This document shows positions 45,801-57,894 of a stretch of 64,000 nt of DNA, in pieces. Source of the DNA: Pilatotrama ljubarskyi (Eukaryota > Basidiomycota > Agaricomycetes > Polyporales > Polyporaceae); the NCBI GenBank assembly GCA_022385805.1, contig MU277682.1, positions 181,049 to 245,048 on the forward strand, written 5' to 3'. Below the pieces are notes generated by a model, which did not search any database, was not told the origin of the DNA, and saw nothing but the letters and a program-made list of their open reading frames with translations. Position 1 is the stretch's first letter. Each line of letters begins with the position of its first letter. Both the position numbers and the translations under genes were made by a program.

Positions 45801-48800
45801 CATGCGCAAGGGCGCGCGCTGGCACTCAATGGAGATGGCGGGTATCACCTGCCTGACGGGCGCGACGATCATCCAGATGGCGCGCCAGCTCGTCGAGCAG
45901 ATCGGGCGGCCGCTCGAGCTCGACACGGACGGGATCTGGTGCATGCTCCCCGGGGTGTTCCCGGAGAACTTCAAGTTCAAGCTCGCTAACGGAAAGGCGA
46001 TCGCCTTCTCGTACCCGTGCACGATGCTTAACCACCTCGTCCACGCGAAGTTCACGAACCACCAGTACCACGACCTTGACCCCGAGACGGGCGAGTACGT
46101 TGTGCACAGCGAGAACTCGATCTTCTTCGAGCTCGACGGGCCGTACAAGGCCATGATCCTACCGTCGTCGAAGGAGGAGGACAAGCTGCTCAAGAAGCGC
46201 TACGCGGTCTTCAACGACGACGGCTCGCTCGCGGAGCTCAAGGGCTTCGAGGTGAAGCGGCGCGGCGAGCTGCAGCTCATCAAGATCTTCCAGTCGCAGA
46301 TCTTCGAGAAATTCCTGCTCGGGACGACGCTCGAAGAGTGCTACGCGGCGGTAGCCCAAATCGCGGACCGTTGGCTGGACGTGCTGTTCAGCCGTGCGGA
46401 GGACCTCGCGGACGAGGAGCTCGTCGAGCTCATCGCCGAGAACCGCTCCATGTCCAAGACGCTCGCCGAGTATGGCGGCCAAAAGAGCACGTCGATCAGC
46501 ACCGCGCGTCGTCTCGCCGAGTTCTTGGGCGACCAAATGGTCAAGGACAAGGGTCTCGCGTGCAAGTTCATCATCTCTGCGAAGCCGATGGGTGCTCCCG
46601 TCACCGACCGGGCCGTGCCCGTCGCCATCTTCTCGGCCGAGGAGAGCGTGAAGCGGACGTACTTGCGCAAGTGGCTCAAGGACAACAGCTTGACGAACTT
46701 TGACCTGCGGTCGATTCTTGATTGGGACTACTACATTGAACGTCTGGGTTCGGTCATCCAGAAACTCATCACCATCCCCGCTGCGATGCAGAAGGTCGCG
46801 AACCCCGTCCCGCGCATCCGCCACCCCGACTGGCTACACCGCAGAGTTGCCGCGCTCGAGGACAAGTTCCACCAGCAGAAGGTCACGGACTTCTTCAAGC
46901 GTGGCGTAGCCCAGCCGCAGTCGACTCAGAACGACACCATGGACATCGAGGACGGTATGTCGCAGCGGAAGTCGGGCTTCCGCGTCGCAACTGTCACCCG
47001 CAAGCGGAGAGAGCAGACCCCGGAGGAAGGCGAGGAGGCCAAGGCTCTCGCCGAGCCGCTGCCCGACGTGCACAGAAACTACCCTGCGTGGCTGCAAGCT
47101 ATGAAGCGGCGGTGGAAGCACAGACGAGGGGACATCTCGGGCGGCGGTGCAGCCAGTATGCCAGCCATGTTCCGAGGTGTACGGACGAAGCAGAGCACGC
47201 ACTGGGACGTCGTGCAGATTCGCCCAACCAGGACCCCTGGGCGCTTCACGCTCTGGTTATCGGTGGACGGTACGCTCTCTGCGGTGCCTCTGCGGATCCC
47301 ACGCGAGTTCTACATCCATTTGCGTAGTCCGCCCAAGGACGACCAGTTCAACCACGAGCTGTACCAATGCGAGAAGGTCGTGCGGAGTCTGCCTCGCGAC
47401 AGACCGTGCGTTACCCTGTACAAGATCACCGTCCGGGAGGACCTGTACGTCGAGGGTCGGGAGCACTTCATCGACATCACGAACGACCCAAACGTGGATG
47501 GTGTCTATGAGCTACAGGTACGTGTATGTGTTGGCCTCAATGGACAAGCTGAGTTGATGATCCCCTAGCTGCCGCTCGTCATGCGCTCCATATTGCGATT
47601 GGGCAAGACCTGCTTTAACGAGGACAGGACTATCACACTGAATCGTGCCGAGACTGTCGGTTTCGACCTGCACCAACTGACTCGCGCTGGGTCCTCGTTG
47701 ACCAAGCGGAAGTACCTCGACCAAGGTCGCGCCGGGAAGTATATCTTCCTCTACCACGCTTGCTCCAACAACGCCCCTGTGCACGTCTTCGCACTCTTCG
47801 TCCCTGGGGAGACCGTGAAGTTGCACATCGTCGACCCCGCGACTCGCCGCCAACCCATCCCGCGACTCAGCGAGGTCTACGGTGACCTGCTGAACAAGAG
47901 CGATCCGAACCCCGCGACGAGCATCTCCTACGCCTACCCCGAGCACCTCGAGTTCAACTCAACGTACCATGGTAACGACGTCACCGCTTTGAAGGCGATT
48001 TCGCGAGAGTTGGGGCTCGTCGAGAACCGGTCGTTCACTGTGGTCATCTCGTCGAGCAAGGAACAAAATTACTTTGATCTGCACGCACCGAAGCTCTCAA
48101 AGTTCCCGGTACTGTCGATGTCGAAAGCCAAGTCGCCGCATTCCCTAGACGTCTTCCCATGGCAGACGAGTGTCGCGCAGAAGCTGGTACACCGCTACCT
48201 GTCTCTTGGGCACTGGCTAGACCGTACCATTGCGATGGCAGACTACCACGATGTTCCTGTTGGTCACATAGAGGGCGACGCACCGTTGCTCCTAGCGGAC
48301 ATCGAGTTCGCGAGGCGGTTGACAAGCCAGGACATGGTACTCTGGTGGTCGCCTGGCGATCGACCCGACCTGGGCGGTATCGAGGAAGACGACCGGCCGC
48401 AGGAAGAACTGGCGAAGACCGAGTTCATGTCCCCTGGATGTTACTCCAATGTCTGCCTAGAAATCGCGGTCCGTAATCTGGCGGTCGATGCGGTCCTTCA
48501 TTCCGTGATCGTCAATGAGCTCGAGGGCAGCGGCGGTGCGACCGCCTTCGATGCATCACGTACCCTGGACGAGTACTCCAAAGGCGACAGCATGCAGGAC
48601 CTAACCCTCGGAGAGTCCAATGTCTCTCCGCAGGCGTTCAGCATCCTCAAGTCCATGGTGAAGGTGTGGATGCTCGACAAGATCCAGGCGCACAGCGGGA
48701 GCCCGGCCACCATTGCGATTGATCACTTCTGGAGGTGGATCAGCTCGACTGCGTCTCACATGTACGACACCAGCATGCACCGCTTCGTCCACGGCCTCAT

Positions 48801-50071
48801 GCGGAAGACGTTCATCCAGATGCTCGCTGAGTTCAAGCGCCTGGGCTCTCACGTCGTCTACGCCGACCTAAGCCGGATTCTCCTCGTCACGTCTAAGCCA
48901 CCCGGAACGGCGCACGCGTACGCGACGTACATCACGACCGCGGTCACCTCCCACGAGCTCTTCCAGCATGTCTATCTGCATACGACGCGGTTCTACGACT
49001 TCCTCATTTTCATGGATGAGGCGAACTACGGAGCTGTTGTATGTGAAGACCCGCTGGCTATAGACCCTCCAGAAGAACTCGCCATCGAGATGCGTTGGAA
49101 CATCCAATCCTTCCTGCCCCCAGCGATCCAGACTGACTTCCGCTCCATCATACGCTACTTCCTCGTCGAGTTCTTCCGGACCGCTCAGAAGTGCAAGGGC
49201 GCCGCCCGGGTCCCTCTCCGTGCCCTACAGAATGGCGGTGCTCCGGATGCGACACAGCAGGACGCGACCAAGGTCAACGAGATCGCGGCGTGCCGCGACT
49301 TCATTGCGCGAAAGTTGACGCGGCGGACACTGCGCATGTTAGGCGCGATCCAGGACCGGTACCGCGAAGCCCACATCAGCGAAGACCCGAGTGCACTCGC
49401 GCAATGGGACTTCCCGCTCCTGCCCGGCTCGCATCTGAATCTCACCAACCCCCCGCTGGAGTTCGTCAAGCTCTCGTGCGCGGTATTCGCGCTAGCCAAG
49501 GAGCTCACGCTCGAGGTCGGCCTCCTCAAACGTAACCTGCTCGAGCTCGTCGGGGTGCGCGAGTTCGCGTCGGAGGCGGCGTTCCAGAACCCGTGCGAGC
49601 CGCTCAAGCTCTCCGGAGTCCCGTGCCGGCATTGCGACGCCATGAAGGACTTCGACTTCTGCCGGGACCCCGCGTTGCTCCCCTCTCCCCGTGACCCCGC
49701 TGCGGGTGCGCGGTGGATGTGCGCGCGGTGCGGGGGCGAGTACGACCGGGCTGGCATCGAGTTCGCGCTGATGCGCATGGTGGGCGATTACGAGCGGCGC
49801 TTTGCGCAGCAGGACCTGCGCTGCTCGCGCTGCGGACAGGTCCGCTCGGACAATGTGGCGAAGCACTGCGCATGCTCGGGCAACTACCAGCTCACGATGA
49901 ACAAGGTGGAGGTAAGGAGAAAGCTGAGGACGATCGTGAACGTGGCGCTCGCCCATAACATGGGTCGCCTCAAGGTGCGTTCTCCCTGTCGCCTTGTCGA
50001 ATCTATGCAAGTTACTGACGTAAGGTCCTCGTCTGCAGGAGGTCGCCCAGACGTTGCTAAACAACTGGTGA
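42835..50071 (+). CDS. POL2: DNA polymerase epsilon catalytic subunit (Pol2/POLE)
   Basis: Nine exons: 42835-43110, 43165-43290, 43408-44145, 44198-44514, 44576-44756, 44808-44993, 45049-47517, 47569-49974 and 50039-50071, giving 2243 residues (yeast 2222, human 2286). It is the leading-strand replicase. Exonuclease motifs: Exo I FDIETTK (D315, E317), Exo [12 protein letters not shown] (D405), Exo III YSVSD (D502). Polymerase motifs: [13 protein letters not shown] (D665), [10 protein letters not shown] (K849), C ELDTDGIW (D900, D902). A CAVC...C cluster just after motif A is the family's Fe-S site. QQKVTDFF at 1217-1224 is a canonical PCNA-interacting box, matching yeast position 1193-1200. 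The C-terminus has CysA (C2117, C2120, C2149, C2152) and CysB (C2183, C2186, C2198, C2200) zinc/Dpb2-binding modules and ends TLLNNW. The N-terminus carries an RG-rich stretch (about 30-40). All catalytic residues are intact. The long frame running to 50478 past the last intron is not used. Confidence 0.98.
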
Positions 50072-50888
50072 ATCGAAGTCGTTCGCTCCGCACCATTGGA
50101 CCAATCAGACTGGTCTGCGCTTTCGTAGCATGTACCGCTCATCTCCTCGACACTTCCGCATGTTGTATCTGTATACCCTCACGGACCCGCACGCTGTACA
50201 TTAGACGTAATGCCATACAGGATAGATTTGCGCCGCGACCAGTGGGCGACGATTGCTCGAGCGATCTACTAGCGTTTCAAAACATAGATACGTCCTCCCT
50301 GCAGAGTCTGCGCACACAAATCGTCATCGCGACTCCAACATTGCTCAGACTTCTCTCGGTCAGGCGCAACAGTCTGGATAGGCTGGAGAACTTGGTTCAT
50401 TCGTACACACATACGCGAAACAACGCTAGTAATCTAACAGCGTCAGTACATGTAGACGAGCCGAGCGACATTAGCTGAGACAAGCGGCAGCATTCGACGA
50501 CAGGACGACGCACAGACGAACAGTAAGAAGGACCGAGACGGAGAGGAATACAGGGTCACGCTAAGAGGTATGTACAAGCCACGCAGGCGCGCCGACAGAG
50601 AACCTGGTAGCACGAGGGGCGAGAAGAGATTCCGCAGAACTCCAGGAGAAGGCTCAGGAGATCAGGAGATCGAGTTGGATCGAAGGGGAGGAGAGGTTAG
50701 GATCCGACTGGAGGAGGTAGGTTAAATAGAAGGGATAAAAAGCGAGGCGACGACAGCAGGAGACGCGATGTGGGGAGGATTTGCATAGGTACCCAAAGGG
50801 CTGGTGTCCATAGCCTAGGGGAGATGGGCCACGTCATGAGCAAATGCGCGATCCGACGACTCAACATGTTCAAGACTGACCGATGGTA
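50072..50888. other. Convergent intergenic region
   Basis: 817 bases between the 3' ends of Pol epsilon and the HMGN-like gene, partly purine-rich on the plus strand (about 50480-50770). No gene seen. Confidence 0.5.
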
Positions 50889-51590
50889 TCACGCCTCGGT
50901 AGCCTTGCCTTCAGCTTGCTCGCCAGAGGCAGCCTCAGCAGCCGCCTCGGCCTCTGGTTCCTCAGCAATCGTCTCCGGCGCAGCGGCGCCATTCTCCTTC
51001 TCAGCAGCGCCGACCTGCAGGCACCAGTGATAAGCACACCAGAGTCGTCCTCAGGGATCGCAGGATGAGCTACCTTGGACACGGGCTTCTTCGAGCCAGC
51101 ACGGGAGGCAGGCTTCTTGGCCGCCGATGATGGTGGCTTTGCAGATGCACGCGACGCAGGCTTAGCACTGGCCGCGCGGGAAGCGGGCTTCGCGGATCCC
51201 GCACGCGACGCCTTGGATGCGGGCTTGGATGTAGTACCAGCAGCCTTGCTTGCAGGCTTGCTGCCAGCCTTCGAAGCCGGCTTCGCCTACGGGAAATCGG
51301 TCAATGAGGGAAAACACGAGGAGAACGGACACACGTACCTTCTTCGCTGGGGGTTCCTCGCCGTTCGCAGCGGGCGCGCCGTCTTCAGCGTCCTTCTCAG
51401 CCGCAGTGCGCTTGCGTCCCTTGGTGGACTTTGGCTTCTCGTCGCCCTCAGCGGCGGGTTCCTTCACTTTCTTGGCCCGTGGCTTCGCGGGGGCCTTCTT
51501 AGGCGCGGGTTCTGCCTTGGGCTGGTCCTTGATGCGGGCGGAGCGGCGGGGCTCGCCGGCGTCGGCAGGGGCAGCAGCCTTTCGGGGCAT
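50889..51590 (-). CDS. HMGN-like basic nucleosome-binding protein
   Basis: Exons 51590-51339, 51286-51074 and 51014-50889, all phase 0, give 196 residues. Residues 13-20 read EPRRSARI, which resembles the RRSARL core of the animal HMGN nucleosome-binding motif. The first exon continues with Lys/Pro/Ala runs and an acidic patch. The second exon is a set of degenerate KPASKAGS / KPASRA repeats, very basic and like linker-histone tails. The third is acidic and Ala/Glu-rich. There are no folded domains. The charge layout (short binding motif, basic middle, acidic tail) is that of HMGN proteins; I infer a chromatin role. A linker-histone-like or nucleolar basic protein is the alternative. Confidence 0.75.
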
Positions 51591-52158
51591 TTCGGACGAC
51601 GAGCGGGGGGAGGGGACGAAAAGGGAGGGGATGGTAGAAGTCGGGGGACAAGATGCGACTGGCCGTGGCTGCAACTGAACCCTGCACCTATTCACGATCA
51701 ACAACTCCAGTCACGTGCGTCCTGCGGTCCCGTGACATCCGCGTGTTCCGCCACTTTCGCGCGCTCGGGCCTCTCCCGAGTCTCCGCGGTGCTGCCCTCG
51801 GTCTCGACGTAGCCGTCCATGCGGGCGGTCGTAGACGACTGCCAATCAGCCTTGGTACCCCTGCGCTCCTTCGTGGCGAGAAAGAGCGCAAGTATCGAGC
51901 AGGAAGCCTGGGCACCGGAGGACCGCGAGAGGGACGAAGAGGCCCGACCAATCCCCGGTTGCACCGAATCGAGGCCGTTGAGGCCGGATGTAAATAGAAA
52001 GAGACGAGCGAACCTGATGTCAAGACTATTCGACCGGTCGCAACCGACTTCGGCATTTGCGCAGGACGAACGGGGCATGTTGCGACAGCGGCAGTGGCAT
52101 ACAGTACAGGACTTGGGGCACTCGTACAAACGATGCGAACGGCTTGCGGGAACTTCAA
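51591..52158. promoter_or_regulatory. HMGN-like promoter / UBR7 3' flank
   Basis: 568 bases between two minus-strand genes. No coding exon was supported, and no TATA box. Confidence 0.45.
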
Positions 52159-53715
52159 CTACTGACGCCTCGACCGGATGGCCTCGATGCGCGCGTCGAA
52201 GAAGGCCCTGATATCCGCCTCTTTGACTTCCTCGCCTCTCTCCGCGAACGGGCGCAGGTGTCTCATCAGGTCGTCTCTGCGGGCGTTCGTTCAGCACGTA
52301 GGCCGCGTGATGGGAAGACGCGTACGTACCGCATGGCGTTGAACGCCATTATCCCATCTATCGCTCTGTCGCGGGGAAGCCGCTGCAGTGCACGCATGCC
52401 CAGCTCTTCAAGTGACAGACCTGACATAGAGATATGTAAGCCGCAGGATACCAGGGGAGCTTCCTGAGACGCACCGGAGTCCGGATCTTCCGGGGGTTCA
52501 TACGTCTCTTCCTCCTCCAGCAGGAAGGGATGTGCTTGTAGAGATGGTAAACACTGCAGCGTTCGAGGTCAAAGTCCATTAGAGCAGCGATGAAAGATAG
52601 CACCCACCTTCTTGCAGCGACACCACCGGTCTCTCCATCCCTCTGTGAGGAACACGTCGCCGGCTCCCATGTACGTATCGCGTGTTTCATCTTCAGACAG
52701 TGAGGCGATGTCGGCAGCAGAACAGTTGTCTAGCTTGGCCAGCATTTGCACTACTCGGGGGTCCTGCGGAGGGGCCAGACATGGAGAAGGCGACTCCGCC
52801 TCGGGAGACATGCGCGCCCGCTTTGTCAGAGGTTCCTCGCCTGCACTCAGTGACCTCTCTCGCTTTCCCCCACTGGGGGCCGGCCCGTCCGAGACATCTT
52901 CGGCGCCGCTTTGGCCTTTGCTCTCGATATCGACCTGGGTTGTCTCCTTTCCTTCGTCCTTTCCAATTATGCGCCAAGGTTCGTCCCTGGACGACCGAAC
53001 GATCATAAGCGTCCCTGGTGTACCCGCCACGCGTCGTATAGCATCGATCTTGCGCACGCATCCACTGCAGACGAGCGCGTCATAGTCGTCGGCGCGGATG
53101 AGGGGAGGTGGCAACCCAGACGACGACGCGTCAGAGGCGCCATCGTCAGCTGGGGGTTCCGGGGCAGGTGTAGGTTCGCGAGACGAAGGGCGCTCGCGGA
53201 GGTTCAGGCATGATTCATGGAACCAGTCCTGTCATACACACCGAAAGACGGTGAGCACAGATATCACGGAGGACGGACGGGCGCACCTCACATGCAAGAC
53301 ACTGGATCATGGTCTCCCGCTCCTTCTCCGCGTCATAGGGCCGTCCGCATCTGCAGAACACGCCCTCGAAGTTTCTGCCATAGACGTTCTGATCGTTCGG
53401 CTCTTCCAGCGTCGTATGCAGGGTACAGGGATGCGTGAGCGCACGCGTCGGGCAGTCACACCGGAAGTTCCGCTTCGGGAACAGCTCGAGCTGTTCGTGG
53501 TCGGTATGGCACGCGATAGAGCACGCAGAGCATATTCCGCGGGGCGAAGAGGAGGGGGACGCGCGGGCGCAGGTAAGGCAGAGGTAGACGGCTTGGCGGA
53601 TGTGTCCGAGCGAGTACGTGCACTGCGAGAACTGGTGCGGGAGTGCGAGAGCAGCTTCTTGTAGCAGCGAGGCCTGCGACTCGAGCACAGAGGTGAGCGT
53701 CGCAGAGTCGCTCAT
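52159..53715 (-). CDS. UBR7-like protein, UBR box plus PHD finger
   Basis: Exons 53715-53287, 53228-52608, 52553-52475, 52420-52330 and 52276-52159 give 445 residues (human UBR7 is 425). Residues 32 to about 98 form a UBR box: QCTYSLGHIRQAVYLC, CSACSIACHTDHEQLELF and FRCDCPT. A PHD finger follows (FCRCGRPYD, MIQCLACEDWFHESC, VCSGCVRK), the WFHESC part being created by the first splice. After a Ser/Pro-rich acidic linker come the UBR7-specific blocks CLPSLQAHPFLLEEEETYEPP, SLEELGMRALQRLPRDRAIDG and RPFAERGEEVKEADIRAFF. UBR7 is reported to bind histones and is described as a ubiquitin ligase; substrate recognition by the UBR box is family knowledge. The start M was chosen as the first ATG before the UBR box. 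Confidence 0.93.
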
Positions 53716-54115
53716 CGTCGTCGTCGTCGTCGGGATATGCGAGAAGGATGGCAGTGAGAGACAGGGTCGCGGGCGACGCGCGCCGCGTCTTCTCTGCATG
53801 TGACCTCCATCGTCATGCTCGTCCCGTACGCCAGCGTCCCCGGCGAGCGAGCTCGTTCTCTCGTCGCCGCATCTCTCGAGGCTCGTATCTTCAACTTGAC
53901 GCTGTCCAGATATCTGTTCCAGAATACAGGCTGAAAGTGTTTGCGGAGAGACCACGCGGAAGCCCGCCGGAACGCCCGGACACAACGCCATTGCTAAGTC
54001 ACGATAGCGCTGCTGCTCAGCGCCGCCCGGAGACATACACTATCGCCGTCCCAGCTACAGAGACAGCTCCTTCCTCCTTCATTACAGCAAGACAGAGCAG
54101 TGCATCCAGAGCACG
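53716..54115. promoter_or_regulatory. Divergent promoter, UBR7 / HyuB-like
   Basis: 400 bases hold both promoters. No trace of a HyuA (5-oxoprolinase N-terminal) domain was found here in any frame. Confidence 0.55.
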
Positions 54116-56434
54116 ATGTCGGCGCAGCCAAAGTACAACCCGCCGGACCCGATTCTCCTCACGCTCTTCGCGAACCGCTTCATGAGCGTCGCGGAGGCGA
54201 TGGGACGCTCCCTCCAGCAGACGGCGATTAGCACAAACATCAAGGAGCGGCTGGACTTTTCGTGCGCGCTGTTCGCACCCGATGGCGACCTCGTCGCCAA
54301 TGCGCCGTTCATCCCTATTCATCTGGGGTCCATGAGCTTGTAAGTAACTGTCCAGGAAGTGATCTCGCCCAGGGTAACCTGATGCATGTTTACCATTGCA
54401 CAGCGCGGTCAAGTACCAGATGCAGTTGCATGGGAAGACTCTCAAGCCGGGAGACGTCCTGATGACCAACTCTCCGCACGCAGGCGGCTCGTACGTCCAT
54501 CGCATCCCCGCATGAAGCGTGCGATCATGAACGCATCGTGCACACCTACAGACACTTGCCCGACATCACGATCATCTCCCCCGTATTCGATGCCAAGGCG
54601 GAGAAGATCATCTTCTTCACCGCGTCGCGCGGGCACCACGCAGACATCGGCGGTATCCTTCCTGGGTCCATGCCGCCAACCTCGACAACAATCTTCGAAG
54701 AGGGCGCGAACATCCTCAGCTTCAAGATCGTCAGCGAGGGCGTATTCGACCATGACGGCCTGGTGGATTACATGATCACTAAACCTGCACAGTACCCTGG
54801 CAGCTCCGGCTGCAGGAACCTTAGGGATGTTGAGAGCGACCTCAAAGCGGTGAGCCAGTCCTTTTCCTCTCCCACAGGATGCCTACTGAGGCGAAGCCCT
54901 TCAGCAAATCGCCGCGAACCATAAGGGTATCCAACTAATCCAGCAGAGTGAGAATTAGATCCATTCTGAAGGGCAGCATGCTGACCCCGTCCATCACAGT
55001 CGTGGACGATTACGGGTTGGAGACGGTCCAGGAGTACATGTGCCACATTCGTGCAAACGCCGAGTCTTCCGTCCGCAATCTGCTCCGCGATGTTGCTAAG
55101 CGCGCCGGCACGAACGTCCTGCAAGAAGTCGACTACCTAGATGACGGTTCTCCCGTAAGCAGCCTCCGGCGTGAACTACAGAACTAAACGCGTACTCATG
55201 AAGTTTAATCAATCAGATTCAGCTGAAGGTCGAGATCGACGAGAAGGAGGGCTCCGCAGTGCTTGACTTCGAGGGGACCGGCTGTGAGATCAGGGGCAAC
55301 TTGAATTCCCCTATCTCGGTCGTCCATTCCGCAGTCATCTACTGCATGCGGGCGATGCTCGACATGGACATCCCTCTGAATGCGGGATGCCTCGTGCCTA
55401 TAACCGGTATGCATATACTCATCGCGGTTTTCCGACGAGCGAACGCGAGCTGAAGTTGCGCTACAGTGAAGATCCCAGAAGGCTCCCTGCTCTCGCCTTC
55501 GCGCACCGCCGCAGTATGCGGTGGGAACGTACTCACATCCCAACGTATCGTGGACGTTGTGCTCAAGGCCTTCCACGCATGCGCCGCTAGCCAGGGATGC
55601 ACCAAGTGAGTCGTCTCGCTACGCACAATCTCCCCGCAGTCTTTCAACGCAGCCCTACAGCAACTTGACGTTCGGCTCTGGAGGCAAGGACAAGGACGGC
55701 AATAACATCGTCGGATACGGTTACTACGAGGTGCGTCTCGCACGAATCCCTTCTCCCTCCTGCGCAGACTCACTCACGCTCATCTCCGTCGCCTCTTCCA
55801 GACGATCGCCGGCGGTTCTGGCGCAGGCCCGGGCTGGCACGGTACCTCTGGCGTGCACACGCACATCACGAACACGCGCATCGGCGACGTCGAGATCCTC
55901 GAGCGTCGCTACCCTGTGATCGTGCACCAGTTCGGAATTCGCGAGGGCTCTGGTGGGAGGGGCCAGTGGCGCGGAGGCGACGGCGTCGTGCGTGAACTCG
56001 AGTTCCTCGAGCCCCTGCAGGTTTCGATCCTATCCGAGGTGCGTTGTAGGCGTGCTCATTTGTTTAGAAACGTCCTGACCCCTTTGCAGAGGCGGACGAG
56101 ACAGCCGTACGGCATGGAGGGCGGTGAGCCGGGTGCGATGGGCCGCAACACCTGGGTCAAGCAGCCGCGCGAGTCCGACGGCGACCTGCCGGAGGACGCA
56201 AACGCGCCGCTCAAGCCGCGTAAGATCAACATCGGCGGCAAGGCAACGGTCTTCATGGGCAAGGGCGACCGCCTGCTCATCGAGACGCCTGGAGCGGGTG
56301 GCTGGGGCACCCCGCCGGACGAGGACGATGGCTCGCATGCGCACGGGACCCACGGGTGCGGGCATGAACATGTGAAGGCGTGGGCGCCCCGGGGGAGTCT
56401 CGCGGAGAGGGAGGCGGCGCAGGCCGCTTTCTGA
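54116..56434 (+). CDS. Stand-alone hydantoinase B / 5-oxoprolinase B-half protein
   Basis: Ten exons: 54116-54339, 54404-54490, 54552-54849, 54905-54947, 55000-55154, 55217-55406, 55467-55605, 55661-55730, 55802-56038 and 56090-56434, giving 595 residues. It matches the C-terminal half of eukaryotic 5-oxoprolinase throughout: [105 protein letters not shown] and [16 protein letters not shown]. Full-length enzymes of about 1,280 residues carry an ATP-dependent HyuA half first; it is absent here. Bacterial HyuB is a separate subunit, so this one may pair with an unlinked HyuA, act alone, or be a functional remnant. No stop or frameshift interrupts it. The last 40 residues are His/Gly-rich. The fused 5-oxoprolinase opens ATP-dependently pyroglutamate to glutamate. 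Confidence 0.92.
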
Positions 56435-56921
56435 GGCATGCAAGAGGTATGCCGACATGATTCGGGGCAGGACGGAAGGATGGAAAGAAGGTGTAATAAA
56501 TACGAACCACGTCGTCTGTACTGATAGCTTGCAAACAGCTTCTACCAGATCAGCTCGTGCTCCCGAAAGCCGGCATGGTGCGGGCTCACGTCCAGCCGTC
56601 GTCGCGTCGAGGACTTGCAGCGGCTCGCATGCACCCATGGGGCGGAATCGCTGCGGGCGTCGGCCGCATATACGAGTGGCTGTGCTGCTTCGATTGCGCT
56701 ACAGAGCACCGACGCACTTCTCTTCACGTCTGGGATGAGCCAACCGCAGCCGCTTGCACCTACAGATCACCGCGAGATCGACTCCCCGCCGTCCTTCCTG
56801 ATACTCGACTTCGCCAGAAGCTCGATAGTCATGGTCCCGGCGGCGGGGAGCCTCAGCTCGACCTAACGTTGACACTGACACTACTGACGCTGACCACCGA
56901 CAGCACCACAGCGTTCTCGAG
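56435..56921. promoter_or_regulatory. HyuB 3' end / KNH promoter
   Basis: 487 bases. A run of ctgac-type elements at about 56870-56915 ends in caccacag, which could be the 3' end of an intron in the KNH leader. Confidence 0.4.
56495..56500 (+). terminator. Possible poly(A) signal AATAAA of the HyuB gene
   Basis: It lies 61 bases after the stop codon in a locally AT-rich stretch. Confidence 0.45.
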
Positions 56922-57894
56922 ATGCCTCAGTGGCAGAAGTTGGATGAGCGACCGCCCACGCGCCGCTGCCACCTCAACTTCGACTTCGTGTCGTCGCGGG
57001 TCAGCAAGCTGGCCGTCAAGGTTGTCGGGATGGCCGGTGCGCTGATGGCGTTGGTGTTGCTGTTCGTGGTCGCGTGGGGCGGGTCGTATCCCTCATACGA
57101 CCCGAACCCGCCGATCCTCATCCCGAGGCAGGGGGATGTGTGGCATGTCGGGGAGTTGCATACGGTGCAGTGGTGAGTCCTACATCTATCTCTCGACGTT
57201 TAACAGGGTTTTCTAAGCGTGATGCTGAACAACTCGTTTGCGTAGGAGTGTCGATGGCATCCCGACCACGAACTCATCCGGGCAGCCCGTTCAAGCCCTG
57301 CTAATGTTGGCATACTGGAGCGAAACGAACGAACCTGCACTCTTGAGGCGTAAGTGCATTTTTGCTGCTGCCAGGACTACGGGAGTGAAGCCGAACATTG
57401 CAGACGAGCCGTTGACCGACTGGATCCCCATCACTGACAAGATGGCGAATGTCATTGTCCCTACAGTGCCCACCAGGAGCGATTATTCGATCTTCCGTGT
57501 GTAGCCCTTTCACTTCGTGCACAGACAGCTGATTCACAAATGTGCAGTCAATGCACACGACGACCGCTCCAGCTGCAGCGGGACGATCACCATCTTCAAT
57601 CCGGATGACCCCTCGGGCACAGGTGTCCCTCCTCGCACCCTCCTTGTCACTACCGCCCCTCCGATTTCTTCGACCGTTTCTCTTCCTCCGACAACACCCA
57701 TGGCTCAGACGTCTTCGGCAGTCATGACATCTTCAGCCTCGGAACCGTCCAGTATATTGACATCGACGGATACCTTATCCCCAAGGAGGATCGGCTCCTC
57801 CGTTACTTCCGACGCATTCCAACTTTGCCGACCAGCTTGCGGATTTTGCATCTTCTTGGCTACCATATCACTCGTCTTGATCAATATGTTCTGA
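56922..57894 (+). CDS. Kre9/KNH-family Ser/Thr-rich GPI-anchored wall protein
   Basis: Exons 56922-57172, 57246-57349, 57404-57496 and 57548-57894 give 264 residues from the first ATG. The core matches the Ser-Thr-rich GPI-anchored family (Kre9_KNH domain): ILIPRQGDVWHVGELHTVQW, SVDGIPTTNSSGQPV, then WIPITDKMANVIVPTVPTRSDY and GTITIFNPDD. A Ser/Thr/Pro-rich stalk follows, ending in a hydrophobic tail (CIFLATISLVLINMF) typical of a GPI signal. The hydrophobic N-terminal segment begins 37 residues in, at a second ATG (57030) that would make an ordinary signal peptide; the longer start would make it a signal anchor. The 54-nt intron 57350-57403 is stop-free and in frame, so it may be retained. 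Likely a plasma-membrane or wall protein linked to beta-glucan. Confidence 0.8.

Noticed and set aside
45106..46824. Long minus-strand frames (up to 240 codons) opposite Pol epsilon exon 7
   Set aside because: They are shadows of a GC-rich coding exon; composition is Arg/Val/Leu-heavy with no domain, and the plus strand is a complete, conserved polymerase.
50072..50478. Extension of the Pol epsilon frame past its last intron
   Set aside because: Splicing 49975-50038 gives the expected short ending (TLLNNW) and the right length; the read-through part has no similarity to the family.
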